From positions 1-26,443 of IMG/VR virus record IMGVR_UViG_3300046011_001033: a DNA stretch of 26,443 bases. The stretch is one strand, 5' to 3'. The translations under genes were made by a program, and so were the position numbers. This stretch comes from a virus. The notes under the pieces were generated by a model. The model was given only the letters and a program-made list of their open reading frames with translations. It had not been told where the DNA came from and searched no databases. Shown piece by piece: positions 12,815 through 20,671 of the stretch. The first letter of the stretch is position 1, and each line of letters starts with the position of its first letter.

Positions 12815-13453
12815 TTACTTTTCCTTTGTGAGTGACTTCAACATTTCAATCAAACGGGGGCAAGGATACACATCCGCCTTGTCCGCACGAACTGAATTAT
12901 GTGTGAAAACACCTGATTCGTTCTTCAATGCACGCTTAGTTACAACCCAAATATCCTCATTGTAGGTTAAATCAATGCCGTACTTTTCATTCCACAGAAT
13001 CAACAAGTCCTTCACGGATTGAATTTGTTCGTCCGTGTACTTATGCCACAACTTGTATCCTTTGTAGGCCGTTGGAAGTTCCGTCACTTGGTCCGATGGT
13101 ATTTCACCACCCACATAGTTGTAAAACTTTGTGCCTTTTTTGGTGATTGGTCCCCAGTTGCAAACCTCAATTCCGATGGATGTTCTATCTAATGGTAAAT
13201 ACGGGCAACCATGCCCCATGAAATGCTTTGTGCCTAACCCTAAATGGTACGCCCAATACTCACTTCCAAACCCTTGAACGATTGTGCCGTCCGTTGAGAT
13301 GGCAACACAAGTGGCAACCTTGTTGGCAACCTTTTCCCAATAGGCGAATGTTTGTTCACCGCTTCCGTTACCCGCGGTGTGGTGTAAATACACCTGGGTC
13401 TTTTTAACCGCTTCGCGATTGTATGCCCTAAATGGTACTTGTTTAATTTTCAT
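12815..13453 (-). CDS. N-acetylmuramoyl-L-alanine amidase (endolysin)
   Basis: The 212-residue protein is an Amidase_2/PGRP-type enzyme cutting the amide bond between muramic acid and the peptide stem. LHHTAG (23-28, with His24 as likely zinc ligand), TCVAISTDGTIVQGFG (48-63), RTSIGIEVCNWG (90-101) and FTHNSVRADKADVYPCP (183-199, His185, Lys192, Asp194) fit the T7-lysozyme-like zinc site. It has no signal peptide, so release depends on the holin-like protein just upstream. ATG 13453 overlaps that gene by 11 nt. It is the last gene of the late operon. Confidence 0.93.
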   Translation of the reverse strand: MKIKQVPFRAYNREAVKKTQVYLHHTAGNGSGEQTFAYWEKVANKVATCVAISTDGTIVQGFGSEYWAYHLGLGTKHFMGHGCPYLPLDRTSIGIEVCNWGPITKKGTKFYNYVGGEIPSDQVTELPTAYKGYKLWHKYTDEQIQSVKDLLILWNEKYGIDLTYNEDIWVVTKRALKNESGVFTHNSVRADKADVYPCPRLIEMLKSLTKEK

Positions 13454-13649
13454 CTTGTTTTTTACTTGCCCCAAAATAGAATGATACTACCATAGTCACA
13501 ATGGATGTTACCCCACCCGCAATGGTAAAATAAATGTCCTTTTGATCCGTTGGAAAATCCCAAAAGATTATTGAAAATAAAATGGCATAACTCAATGCCA
13601 AAATTAGGATGGCTACAATGCCCGTTACATTTGCTTTGAATCTGTCCAT
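13443..13649 (-). CDS. Holin-like small membrane protein
   Basis: This 68-residue protein has two hydrophobic segments, VTGIVAILILALSYAILFSIIF (about 8-29) and IYFTIAGGVTSIVTMVVSFYFG (about 39-60), with a charged tail SKKQDEN. Size, two helices and direct coupling to the amidase gene fit a holin that opens the inner membrane. Sequence alone does not prove that role. The ATG overlaps the upstream stop as TAATG. Confidence 0.78.
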   Translation of the reverse strand: MDRFKANVTGIVAILILALSYAILFSIIFWDFPTDQKDIYFTIAGGVTSIVTMVVSFYFGASKKQDEN

Positions 13650-13765
13650 TATCCTTGACCCACACTGGGCTTTTTTGATTTGTGTTTATTGATGTGCTTG
13701 GTATGTCTACCCAACTTCTTCTTGGGCTTCACACGAAATGTCGTTGTGTTGGTTGCCTTTGCCAT
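13649..13765 (-). CDS. Very small basic protein
   Basis: This 38-residue gene starts at ATG 13765 with MAKATNTTTFRVKPKKKLGR and ends KKPSVGQG. It overlaps both neighbours as TAATG. The VKPKKK core and a C-terminal GQG are features I recall from tiny basic proteins in other Bacteroidota phages at the lysis region. The strong positive charge suggests DNA, RNA or membrane binding; the role is unknown. Confidence 0.75.
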   Translation of the reverse strand: MAKATNTTTFRVKPKKKLGRHTKHINKHKSKKPSVGQG

Positions 13766-14112
13766 TACAATCCGTTTAGTTTTAGCATATTGTTCATACT
13801 CAATGTGTCCATGTCTGCAATTGCCGTATCAACTCCCATGAACATCATGGTCTTTGCATACTTTTCCGCCTTGGCTTGTGCCTTGGCAACATCCGCTTTT
13901 AACGCTTCTTTTTCTGCAACCTTTGATTCAACCATCTTTGCGTTCATCGTTTGAGCCATTTTGGTGACTTCTCCCGCACTTTGAATGTTTTTTGATACCT
14001 TGTTAAGCAACGCATCTATTTCGTCAATCTGTGGGCTTGGTTTAGCGTGGGCAATTGTGAACACATAACCAGTGATAAACAACGCACTAAATACGATTAA
14101 AATGTTCTTCAT
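13765..14112 (-). CDS. Exported helical protein in the lysis region
   Basis: From ATG 14112 the product is 115 residues. It has a clear signal peptide (MKNILIVFSALFITGYVFTI then AHA before KPSPQ), with no lipobox cysteine. The mature part is helical and rich in Ala, Lys and Met (VAEKEALKADVAKAQAKAEK). It would lie in the periplasm. It follows a membrane-anchored coiled-coil protein, coupled by ATGA, which suggests a two-component partner, but the missing lipid anchor argues against a classical outer spanin. Confidence 0.72.
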   Translation of the reverse strand: MKNILIVFSALFITGYVFTIAHAKPSPQIDEIDALLNKVSKNIQSAGEVTKMAQTMNAKMVESKVAEKEALKADVAKAQAKAEKYAKTMMFMGVDTAIADMDTLSMNNMLKLNGL

Positions 14113-14390
14113 AGTTTTTTCATTGTTTGCATGATGCGAATTTCGGTCATGGTTGCAGCCAAACACGAATCGGACTTTTTAAGGGCGTATGTGAGTTTGT
14201 CAATCTTAATATCCAACGCTTCTATCTTTTGGTTTGCCTTTTCAATCTGTTCTTTATAGCCCGAACGAAGGTCAAAGTAAAGATAAGAAACGGCCAAAAG
14301 CATACAAAAAGCAACGGCAGCAATTGGGTTTTTGCGAAATTGGTCAAACGACACGGGCAACGCATTGGGTTTTACTTTTGGTGTTGTCAT
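14109..14390 (-). CDS. Membrane-anchored coiled-coil protein, Rz-like layout
   Basis: This 93-residue protein has a cytoplasmic N-terminus of about 23 residues, one membrane helix (AAVAFCMLLAVSYLYF, about 24-39) and a coiled coil (YKEQIEKANQKIEALDIKID, then KLTYALKKSD). Topology and position before the holin and amidase genes resemble an inner-membrane spanin. No sequence signature confirms it, and a lipoprotein with spanin features lies elsewhere (17434-17952). Confidence 0.68.
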   Translation of the reverse strand: MTTPKVKPNALPVSFDQFRKNPIAAVAFCMLLAVSYLYFDLRSGYKEQIEKANQKIEALDIKIDKLTYALKKSDSCLAATMTEIRIMQTMKKL

Positions 14391-14391
14391 C

Positions 14392-14619
14392 TTATGCTAC
14401 TGGTGGGAATGGTGGTGGTGGTGGTGGGATGTATTCGGCTTCGGGCAAATCTAAAACCCAAGCGTATTCGGTTATTGCAACTTCGGGTTTGTCCTCATCG
14501 GAAAGAAACAAAAACCAAACGCCGTTAATATCTTGAACGCAATTAAAGAATTGATATGGTGCGTAGTATTGCCCTTGTATCAAATCCTTTTGTTCTGGTG
14601 TAAGTGTGTAACCTATCAT
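14392..14619 (-). CDS. Small virion-associated protein with poly-proline tail
   Basis: This 75-residue protein starts MIGYTLTPEQKDLIQGQYY, continues FFNCVQDINGVWFLFLS and ends EYIPPPPPPFPPVA. The LTPEQ-QGQYY-FNCV-DINGxWF pattern recurs in Bacteroidota phages between fibre and lysis genes. The run of six prolines comes from repeated CCA codons. The start is coupled by ATGA to the adhesin-like gene. I infer a tail or host-contact accessory role. Confidence 0.72.
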   Translation of the reverse strand: MIGYTLTPEQKDLIQGQYYAPYQFFNCVQDINGVWFLFLSDEDKPEVAITEYAWVLDLPEAEYIPPPPPPFPPVA

Positions 14620-15443
14620 ACTTGTCTTGAAAGGGTTGTTTGAAATGCTTGTACGGCGGTGTCAAAGTTTAATGCTTGGGTGTCGGTTAATCCTAACCCC
14701 AATGATGCAAAAGCACACTCTCTAATTGAATAGTAAGTGGTTGTATTATCTTCGTTAAAAGCACCTAAATAAGCATTAACATTACTTACTGATTTTACTG
14801 ATAAAGATTTACTTACTTGGCTCGTGCCATTTTTGAAATACTTTGATGTTGTTGTTGGTGCAGTTCCACAATAAAATCCTTGTCCGTTCGTATTGGTAAA
14901 AGTTGCTCTATTTGTTGCAAAATCTCCCGAATCGTAACCCGCTAAATCTGTATTTCTGCGAATAAACAAAGATAAATTATTACTACCCGTAACATTACCA
15001 CTACCCATTTCATAGAATTGAATCGCCCCGCTTTGTGCTGATGTTCTTGAATAAAAAGAAAGGTGGTTGTTATCGTAAGTTAGCCCATTAGTGCTTGGAA
15101 TAAAAGAAGTATTCATATACGCACTTGTTCCGTTTGGAGTAACTCCAGTACTCGCAAAAGTCCAACCGCTTGTAAATGTACCCGTAAAACTTGACGATTT
15201 CAAGTTCTGCGCACACGCCGCCGCACTTGCCCCTACCATTGGATAGATGGCTTTCATGCTTGACCATATACCCGCAGTTTTCATATCCAATACCAATTGA
15301 TTGGTTGCGTTCTTTTCGGTTTCTGACAATGTTCCACCCGCAGTGGTTACGCGGTCAAAAAATGCTTGTGCATCGGGGTCAAAGCCACCGCCACTACTGG
15401 CAGTAAACCCGCCAACCCTTACACCAACTCCAACGCCAAACAT
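14616..15443 (-). CDS. Putative tail adhesin with concanavalin/LamG-like domain
   Basis: The 275-residue protein has a glycine-rich start, then FDPDAQAFFDRVTTAGGTL and TNQLVLDMKTAGIWSSMKAI (about 21-65), a helical region common in Bacteroidota phage virion proteins. From residue 85 on it is rich in Ser, Thr, Gly and Asn with alternating strands (SFTGTFTSGWTFASTGVTPN, HLSFYSRTSA), compatible with a sugar-binding beta sandwich. It is probably surface-exposed on the tail and contacts host glycans; this is inferred from composition and context. It overlaps the upstream stop as TAATG. Confidence 0.75.
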   Translation of the reverse strand: MFGVGVGVRVGGFTASSGGGFDPDAQAFFDRVTTAGGTLSETEKNATNQLVLDMKTAGIWSSMKAIYPMVGASAAACAQNLKSSSFTGTFTSGWTFASTGVTPNGTSAYMNTSFIPSTNGLTYDNNHLSFYSRTSAQSGAIQFYEMGSGNVTGSNNLSLFIRRNTDLAGYDSGDFATNRATFTNTNGQGFYCGTAPTTTSKYFKNGTSQVSKSLSVKSVSNVNAYLGAFNEDNTTTYYSIRECAFASLGLGLTDTQALNFDTAVQAFQTTLSRQV

Positions 15444-15715
15444 TATTCTCCGTACATTACAACTGAACCACTCGCCAAGGTGATTGAACTGATATAACTA
15501 CCATCGGCAACGGCAATGAATGTGCCTTGCTTTAATGTTACACCACTCAATCCCAATGTTGTCATCAAAGATGCCGCGGATTGATCCAAAATTGCAGATA
15601 CAACGGCATCCGCATTTACCACAAACCCACGGAATCTTCCCGTGTTGGCACTTGTGTTTGATACGACCTTTGAACCCGTGTAACCCGCGCTAAATGAACT
15701 TGCTGAAATACTCAT
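15443..15715 (-). CDS. Small beta-rich tail-region protein
   Basis: This 90-residue protein starts MSISASSFSAGYTGSKVVSN and ends ITLASGSVVMYGE. It contains GRFRGFVVNADAVVSAILDQ and TLKQGTFIAVADGSYISSIT. The layout is typical of short proteins among Bacteroidota phage fibre genes. It is preceded by one of the four ECF-type promoter motifs, so it heads the fibre/lysis late unit. Confidence 0.75.
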   Translation of the reverse strand: MSISASSFSAGYTGSKVVSNTSANTGRFRGFVVNADAVVSAILDQSAASLMTTLGLSGVTLKQGTFIAVADGSYISSITLASGSVVMYGE

Positions 15716-15717
15716 GT

Positions 15718-15747
15718 CTATAAAACGATTAGATGGTTATTTGTTCC
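15718..15747 (-). promoter_or_regulatory. Candidate ECF-type late promoter, copy 1
   Basis: On the minus strand GGAACA (15747-15742), 14 nt and CGTTTTATAG (15727-15718), then 2 nt and ATG. The motif overlaps the last codons of the upstream gene. The GGAAC and CGTT boxes with about 15 nt between them match the general form of ECF promoters. It has no housekeeping TAnnTTTG box. Confidence 0.68.
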
Positions 15748-16073
15748 ACATTCTCCGCACCATAAATGGATACCAAGGCATCGTACACGGCATTTACCAA
15801 CAATGATTCTGCGGGGATTGTTTCGTACGATACAACCGATAATTCAAGGTTGGAAAAAGTGGTGTTAAAATCTTCAATGCCTTGAATTGGGGCTTTACCT
15901 TCTGCCAATGCTTGTACACTTGCAAAAACAAAAGTTGCGATTTGGGCGGGGATGATTCCGTCTTTTTGACTTTTTACATCTGCGTAACCTTCTGCGATTA
16001 CTACTACTGAACCCGATGGGATTGATAAACCGCTTGTAAGGTTTACGCTTGTATTGATTTGTATTGCTTTCAT
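15729..16073 (-). CDS. Tail-region protein of unknown function
   Basis: This 114-residue protein has a beta-strand start (MKAIQINTSVNLTSGLSIPS, then GSVVVIAEGYADV) and a helical second half (NAVYDALVSIYGAENVEQI). I recognise the type from Bacteroidota phage fibre clusters but know no function. It is encoded 12 nt after the large fibre gene. Confidence 0.72.
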   Translation of the reverse strand: MKAIQINTSVNLTSGLSIPSGSVVVIAEGYADVKSQKDGIIPAQIATFVFASVQALAEGKAPIQGIEDFNTTFSNLELSVVSYETIPAESLLVNAVYDALVSIYGAENVEQITI

Positions 16074-16085
16074 ATATTTACAAAA

Positions 16086-17174
16086 TTAGAATAAATCGTT
16101 CCAAGTGCTACCATTGTAGCAACATAGTTTGTTAGTGGTGGAATCGTAAACTACCAATCCCGCAACAGCCGTGATTGCGTTCTTTTGGGTTGTTGTCATT
16201 CGGGGTGGGAGGAATCCGCGGGTAGTTGAACGAATGTCCAACATTGCGGAAGCATCTGCGGCCGATTGTGCGCCCAATGTTGTTGCCCCTGTGTTTTGAC
16301 TGAAAAAATTACTACCATACAAAATGTTTTGAAATTCAACATTGGCACTCATTACAAGATTAGCCCCTCTAATTGTACCACCAAAAGTTGTTTCTAAATT
16401 ATCCCTTACAGTAACCGCAGCCGTCCCCGCACTATTCTGCACCAAAAGCGATGTAGTGGCGGATGTTGAGCCACTGCCTTTGATTTGTAGTCGGGATGTT
16501 GGTGAATTTTCTCCAATGCCGACATTACCTCCTTTTATTACAAATCTATATTCAGTACCATCAAATATACCTAATCCACCCGCACCCACAGTTCCATTAC
16601 TATTTGTTGTACTTACAATTAAATAATTCCTTCCTCCCGCCGCTGCTAATGCATCAAGTTCTATAAAAGGACCGCCACCCGTAGCCGTACCATATCTTAA
16701 AGCCAATACAGATGGAGTTGCAGCCGATCCAACAAACTCAACTTGTCTTGTCGGCGCATTCGTACCAATCCCCAACCTTTTTGTTGTGTTGTTCCAAAAG
16801 AAATTGGCCGCATCACTTGCAAACGCACTACCATCGCTGAACTGAATTGCACCACTCACTCCACTTGGATTTGTTGATGGTGTAACAATGTTACCCGAAC
16901 CCAATACACTTGTGCCATTGATGGTTTTGATGTTTGTTCCCGATACTAATGTATCTTGTTTGGTGGCTAATTGGGTTGTGTTGGCAATCGCCACAGAGTT
17001 AACAGTTGGTGAACCCGTCAAGTTTACACCCGTTGTGGATACCTCCATTGGTAGATTGTTACCATTACCATCAGAAAGTACCTTTGGTGTTCCACTTATG
17101 GCGGTATTATCGCCCGTTTTTATTAGTCCTGGGTATGTTCCCGCAGGGGTTAAGCCGTTTAATGATATTCCCAT
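16086..17174 (-). CDS. Tail fibre protein
   Basis: This 362-residue protein has an N-terminal GISLNGLTPAGTYPGLIKTG anchor-like segment found in many Bacteroidota phage fibres. Repeated GIGxNxPTxxL motifs follow (LGIGTNAPTRQVEF, VGIGENSPTSRLQI), typical of trimeric beta fibres. The C-terminal FLPPRMTTTQKNAI then GLVVYDSTTNKLCCYNGSTW is a common fibre tip. No S74 auto-cleaving chaperone domain is present. It should form trimeric host-binding fibres. Confidence 0.85.
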   Translation of the reverse strand: MGISLNGLTPAGTYPGLIKTGDNTAISGTPKVLSDGNGNNLPMEVSTTGVNLTGSPTVNSVAIANTTQLATKQDTLVSGTNIKTINGTSVLGSGNIVTPSTNPSGVSGAIQFSDGSAFASDAANFFWNNTTKRLGIGTNAPTRQVEFVGSAATPSVLALRYGTATGGGPFIELDALAAAGGRNYLIVSTTNSNGTVGAGGLGIFDGTEYRFVIKGGNVGIGENSPTSRLQIKGSGSTSATTSLLVQNSAGTAAVTVRDNLETTFGGTIRGANLVMSANVEFQNILYGSNFFSQNTGATTLGAQSAADASAMLDIRSTTRGFLPPRMTTTQKNAITAVAGLVVYDSTTNKLCCYNGSTWNDLF

Positions 17175-17176
17175 GA

Positions 17177-17437
17177 TTATATATTATTCCAAGTATCGTT
17201 AATTGAATTCCATTGTGTGTTGATTTGTTGCCATTCCAAGGTTGCAAAGGTCGGGTTTCGTGTGATTTGCCCAATGCCTTGCGCCCATAAAGTGCCATCA
17301 CAACACTTTTTTGAGTATGTGTTTTTGTCCTTGCACAAACACGCCCGTGTTCCACCACCTTGCGGTGATGACCTTGATGGGGTTTTCCACCCATTCTGTG
17401 TGTTGTTCGGATTATTAGGGTTGTTCCAATTGCTCAT
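17177..17437 (-). CDS. Small Asn-rich, Cys-containing virion-region protein
   Basis: This 86-residue protein begins MSNWNNPNNPNNTQNGWKTP, has a cluster ACLCKDKNTYSKKCCDGTLW (about 32-51) and ends in a W-x-x-I-N-x-x-W rich tail. The CLCKD-YSKKCCDG-AQGIG pattern recurs in small Bacteroidota phage proteins next to fibres. The four cysteines may bind metal or form disulfides. Coupled by ATGA upstream. Confidence 0.75.
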   Translation of the reverse strand: MSNWNNPNNPNNTQNGWKTPSRSSPQGGGTRACLCKDKNTYSKKCCDGTLWAQGIGQITRNPTFATLEWQQINTQWNSINDTWNNI

Positions 17438-17952
17438 TTTTTGAAAATTAAAAGTATTAAAAATAACAATGCTAACACCGATCCAATCGCTACACCAACT
17501 TTTTGTGGTACGCTAATGCGTTCCCTATACTGAACTTGTGGTGGTAACTGAATTGTCTTAGTATAACGGATGGTATCTGCCTTAACAATTGTCTTAACTC
17601 TTATCACATCGTGATTTCTGTAAACAATCGTTTTAACGCCATCTTTTTCTATTGTGAGGGTGTCAATCGTTTTTGTTGTGAAAGTGTCTGTAATGGTCAC
17701 AGAATCACGCACAAACACGGTATCAATGCCATACACGCTTATTTGTGCCATGGCGGGGTTCTTTTTGATGGCTTGTTCTAAATGCCACTGCGCAGAACAC
17801 CCCGTCAACAAGATGATAAGTGTTAATAATTTACCACCTTTGACAAACAAATCGCACTTCACCTTATTGATGGTTTTCAACTGCGTCATGTAGGTGGTCA
17901 ATTTCTTGACCTTTTCATCCTTTGGCTTGTATGTCTTTTTTACAGATTCCAT
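17434..17952 (-). CDS. Lipoprotein with C-terminal membrane helix, candidate u-spanin
   Basis: This gene encodes 172 residues from ATG 17952, or 151 from ATG 17889, which gives a normal signal peptide. LLTLIILLTGC ends in a lipobox (LTGC, Cys52 or Cys31), followed by SAQWHLEQAIKKNPAM. The middle is rich in short strands (DSVTITDTFTTKTIDTLTIE, then TIVYRNHDVIRVKTIVKADT). The C-terminus is a membrane helix (KVGVAIGSVLALLFLILLIFKK, split). Lipid anchor plus C-terminal helix with a strand-rich link is the layout of unimolecular spanins such as T1 gp11, which fuse inner and outer membranes during lysis. It lies among virion genes, 4 kb from the endolysin. Confidence 0.75.
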   Translation of the reverse strand: MESVKKTYKPKDEKVKKLTTYMTQLKTINKVKCDLFVKGGKLLTLIILLTGCSAQWHLEQAIKKNPAMAQISVYGIDTVFVRDSVTITDTFTTKTIDTLTIEKDGVKTIVYRNHDVIRVKTIVKADTIRYTKTIQLPPQVQYRERISVPQKVGVAIGSVLALLFLILLIFKK

Positions 17953-18452
17953 GAAACATAGTTTGACGGATTTGTATTTGGGTATTCCCCCGCTTGTTGG
18001 TCCTCGGTGTACTGTGAAAATAATTGTGGGTAGTAACTCAAATAATCCACAACCCTACGGCGATAAGTTTCCGCAATGTTTCTTTGGCGTTGAACCAATG
18101 TATCAATTTCACTTTTATCTGGCAAAGTGGTGTTTTCGGGGGAGTTCCTCAAAATACCCGCATTGCTTACCTCGTAACCATGAAACAACAACAAATCAGC
18201 CATGGCGTAATGAATCAACATCGGTTGTACATAGTGTGAAACCAAAGTTTGGTAATTGCCCGTCAATGTTCCGTTTTCAACCTGGGTTAAAATGTACCGA
18301 TACAACTTCGTTCCCAAAAGTTCTTGAACTTGTATGTCTTGACTGATTTTAACAAAGGGATAGATTTTATCTACATCCACATTACCACCCAATTGGGTAT
18401 ACTTGAATATCAATTCTTTGTCTACGAGTAATATGTCATCGTTTGCGTACAT
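17940..18452 (-). CDS. DUF6712-like head-tail connector
   Basis: This 170-residue helical protein contains VDVDKIYPFVKISQDIQVQ and ELLGTKLYRYILTQVENGTL (about residues 25-65), a signature of DUF6712, found in Bacteroidota phages next to the portal. Later TLVSHYVQPMLIHYAMADLL and YRRRVVDYLSYYPQL are amphipathic helices. It probably acts as a head-tail adaptor. It starts 1 nt after the portal stop. Confidence 0.82.
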   Translation of the reverse strand: MYANDDILLVDKELIFKYTQLGGNVDVDKIYPFVKISQDIQVQELLGTKLYRYILTQVENGTLTGNYQTLVSHYVQPMLIHYAMADLLLFHGYEVSNAGILRNSPENTTLPDKSEIDTLVQRQRNIAETYRRRVVDYLSYYPQLFSQYTEDQQAGEYPNTNPSNYVSWNL

Positions 18453-18453
18453 C

Positions 18454-20238
18454 TTATTTATTCTTTAATGATCCTTTGTTTGGCATATCAATGGGGCGTG
18501 TTTTGGCGGTATTCCACCCACTTGGTGAGAATGGCACACCCGCATTGTCCGCGCTTTTGTTTGATACTTCGTTGTAATTATCTAAATCCCTACTTTCGCC
18601 AACCTCGTTTGGTTGCTTTGGCAAAAACTTCCCTTTGACTTGTTTGCGCCTGAATGTCAATCGTTCCCATCTGTGGTGACAATTTACACCGCCTTTGTAC
18701 TTCCAAATTGAATAGGAACTTTGACCGCTTGGGGCGAATTGTCCGTTCACACCCGCATCACCCATTTGGATGATATCTTCCCTACGGAATATCACTCCGC
18801 TTTTGGCTTCTTGAACCATTGTAGAGCAAAACTCCCTTGATTTGTTGGATACGAAATCAGGACCGTAACGGTATCGGATTTTGTAAACCCCTTTATCGTC
18901 ATCACTTTTTTTATTGGGGTTGTCATACGCCAAGTTAAATTTCATTTCTTCGTCCGCGTCTGTAACCTCTTGAACATCAATAAGTTCCCATTCATCGGTG
19001 TTAATTATTTCCCCCTTGTCTTTCAAATGTTCTATCCAAGATTTTTCGTCTTGGATGGTCATGTCCGCTAAATCAATCTTTTTTTTTTGAGATGCTAACG
19101 ATACGCCCGTTTCTTCCTCACGTGTTTCATCATCGATGACATTGCCACTCAAATCAGTAAACTCCAAAGGTTGTAAGGTCTTAAAGTACAGATTCAAATT
19201 GTACCCATTAAAATTCAATACCTTGGTGACTGCATCAATAATCAATCGTTGAAAAGGACGGATCACTACGTTATCAAACAAGATAGATGCTGACTTCAAT
19301 TCGTCTGCGTTGCTACCAAATCCCGTGTTATCTTTAATACCCAACAACAAAGGAGATACAATGCGGTGAGCAACCATGATCTTCTGCATGGATTCTTGGG
19401 AAAGGAACTGATATTGGTTGTGGGCATCACTCAATTGAACGGGGGTAATATCCGCAGCCGATTCCTTGCCATCGTTCCACGAGATAATAAACCTACCCGC
19501 GTTTGACGATCCACCAAACTTTTGTTTGATTTGGGCTTCCACAGTGTCTTTAACCTCGGCGGGTGGTTGCCCGTTATTGAAGTTAATCAACATTGATGGG
19601 GCTAACCCATTCATGATGTTGTTAATATGGAAATTGGAAATTTCCGCTTCCAAGTTGGCATATTGCGTACCGCCTTGGTAATCCACTGGTGCGAAGTAAA
19701 ACGAACCCGTTGAATATGGTTTGATGGTTAAAATACATTCATTTGCACTTTGGTCATACCCGAACGCCCTAAATTCAATTGGCGTGTGGTTACGCTTCAT
19801 GTTAGCCCAATCGGGGCAATAATAGTACTTTTCAATTTCCCCCTTTTCGTTGCACTTGGCGGGACGAAGGGTTTGTTGTGGAAAGTGCTTGGCTTGGACA
19901 TACTTTTTGCGGTCCTTTGACTTTACAAGTTGGAATGATGCTTGCCCCAACATCTTCAAATCCATTGCAACGGCGCGAAGGTCATCCGCACTGAACAACT
20001 TTTTGAATTCAATGTAACCTGGCAAATCCCTTGATGCCCTTGTAACCTCCAACCCTTTACCAAAGATTTGGTCCACAGTGCCTTTGATACACGCATTGTT
20101 GGTGGGTGATGAATGGTATAGGTCAATCAAGTATTGATAGTAATTATTATCATCACCATATTGCACCCAATCTTTGTTCTTTTGCTCAATGATGGATGGT
20201 GCGGTGTATGATTGTAATTGTATAAATTCTAAACTCAT
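18454..20238 (-). CDS. Portal protein with long C-terminal extension
   Basis: From ATG 20238 the product is 594 residues. The first 390 or so show the portal fold: WVQYGDDNNYYQYLIDLYH, NACIKGTVDQIFGKGLEV, PLLLGIKDNTGFGSNADELK and VIRPFQRLIIDAVTKVL. It forms the dodecameric ring through which DNA enters. An extra C-terminal part (about 440-594), with YSIWKYKGGVNCHHRWERLTF and a basic, disordered tail, also occurs in related Bacteroidota phages. The start overlaps the upstream stop as ATGA; the longer frame needs TTG. Confidence 0.9.
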   Translation of the reverse strand: MSLEFIQLQSYTAPSIIEQKNKDWVQYGDDNNYYQYLIDLYHSSPTNNACIKGTVDQIFGKGLEVTRASRDLPGYIEFKKLFSADDLRAVAMDLKMLGQASFQLVKSKDRKKYVQAKHFPQQTLRPAKCNEKGEIEKYYYCPDWANMKRNHTPIEFRAFGYDQSANECILTIKPYSTGSFYFAPVDYQGGTQYANLEAEISNFHINNIMNGLAPSMLINFNNGQPPAEVKDTVEAQIKQKFGGSSNAGRFIISWNDGKESAADITPVQLSDAHNQYQFLSQESMQKIMVAHRIVSPLLLGIKDNTGFGSNADELKSASILFDNVVIRPFQRLIIDAVTKVLNFNGYNLNLYFKTLQPLEFTDLSGNVIDDETREEETGVSLASQKKKIDLADMTIQDEKSWIEHLKDKGEIINTDEWELIDVQEVTDADEEMKFNLAYDNPNKKSDDDKGVYKIRYRYGPDFVSNKSREFCSTMVQEAKSGVIFRREDIIQMGDAGVNGQFAPSGQSSYSIWKYKGGVNCHHRWERLTFRRKQVKGKFLPKQPNEVGESRDLDNYNEVSNKSADNAGVPFSPSGWNTAKTRPIDMPNKGSLKNK

Positions 20239-20582
20239 AGTGTTTTCCAATTAGGTGTACCAGGGGCAGTTGTTGTGAACTGCTTCCAAGTGTTGTAAAT
20301 GTTTGTTGTTCCCGTAATCCAATATCCCAAAACCTCCCAAATCAACACATTCCCATTGTACACACGAAACAATAATTCATCCGTGTTCTTTGCCACTGCG
20401 TTAATTGGCGTTAGAGCGGGTAAATTCATTGTGATGAAGGAATATGACTTCACACACGCAGTCGTGGTGGAAACCATCGTTTTTGTGGGTTTATGCCATA
20501 CCTCAATGGTTGCCGTTGACACACCTTCAAAATCCACGAACGATGTGAATGTAACTGATGTTGATGTGTTATTGATGTGCAT
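20235..20582 (-). CDS. Small beta-rich protein before the portal gene
   Basis: From ATG 20582 the gene gives 115 residues (MHINNTSTSVTFTSFVDFEG) rich in beta strands (FRVYNGNVLIWEVLGYWITG). It may be a head or tail accessory subunit. The start lies 2 nt after an ECF-type promoter motif, and the longer frame would begin with TTG inside the terminator. It is the first gene of the portal operon. Confidence 0.75.
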   Translation of the reverse strand: MHINNTSTSVTFTSFVDFEGVSTATIEVWHKPTKTMVSTTTACVKSYSFITMNLPALTPINAVAKNTDELLFRVYNGNVLIWEVLGYWITGTTNIYNTWKQFTTTAPGTPNWKTL

Positions 20583-20584
20583 AC

Positions 20585-20614
20585 CTATAAAACGCAATTC
20601 TGACTTTTTGTTGC
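20585..20614 (-). promoter_or_regulatory. Candidate ECF-type late promoter, copy 2
   Basis: GCAACA (20614-20609), 14 nt and CGTTTTATAG (20594-20585), 2 nt before the ATG. It begins immediately after the T tract of a terminator, the normal order for a new transcription unit. This placement is the best support that the motif is a promoter. Confidence 0.72.
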
Positions 20615-20645
20615 AAAAGAAAACCCCCACCGATTTGGTGAGGGT
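20615..20645 (-). terminator. Terminator after the major tail protein gene
   Basis: On the minus strand ACCCTCACC, a 5-nt loop and GGTGGGGGT form a 9-bp stem with one mismatch, then TTTTCTTTTG. It lies about 27 nt after the stop of the major tail gene. Confidence 0.82.
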
Positions 20646-20671
20646 CGTCAAACTATAAAACTGAAATCAAA

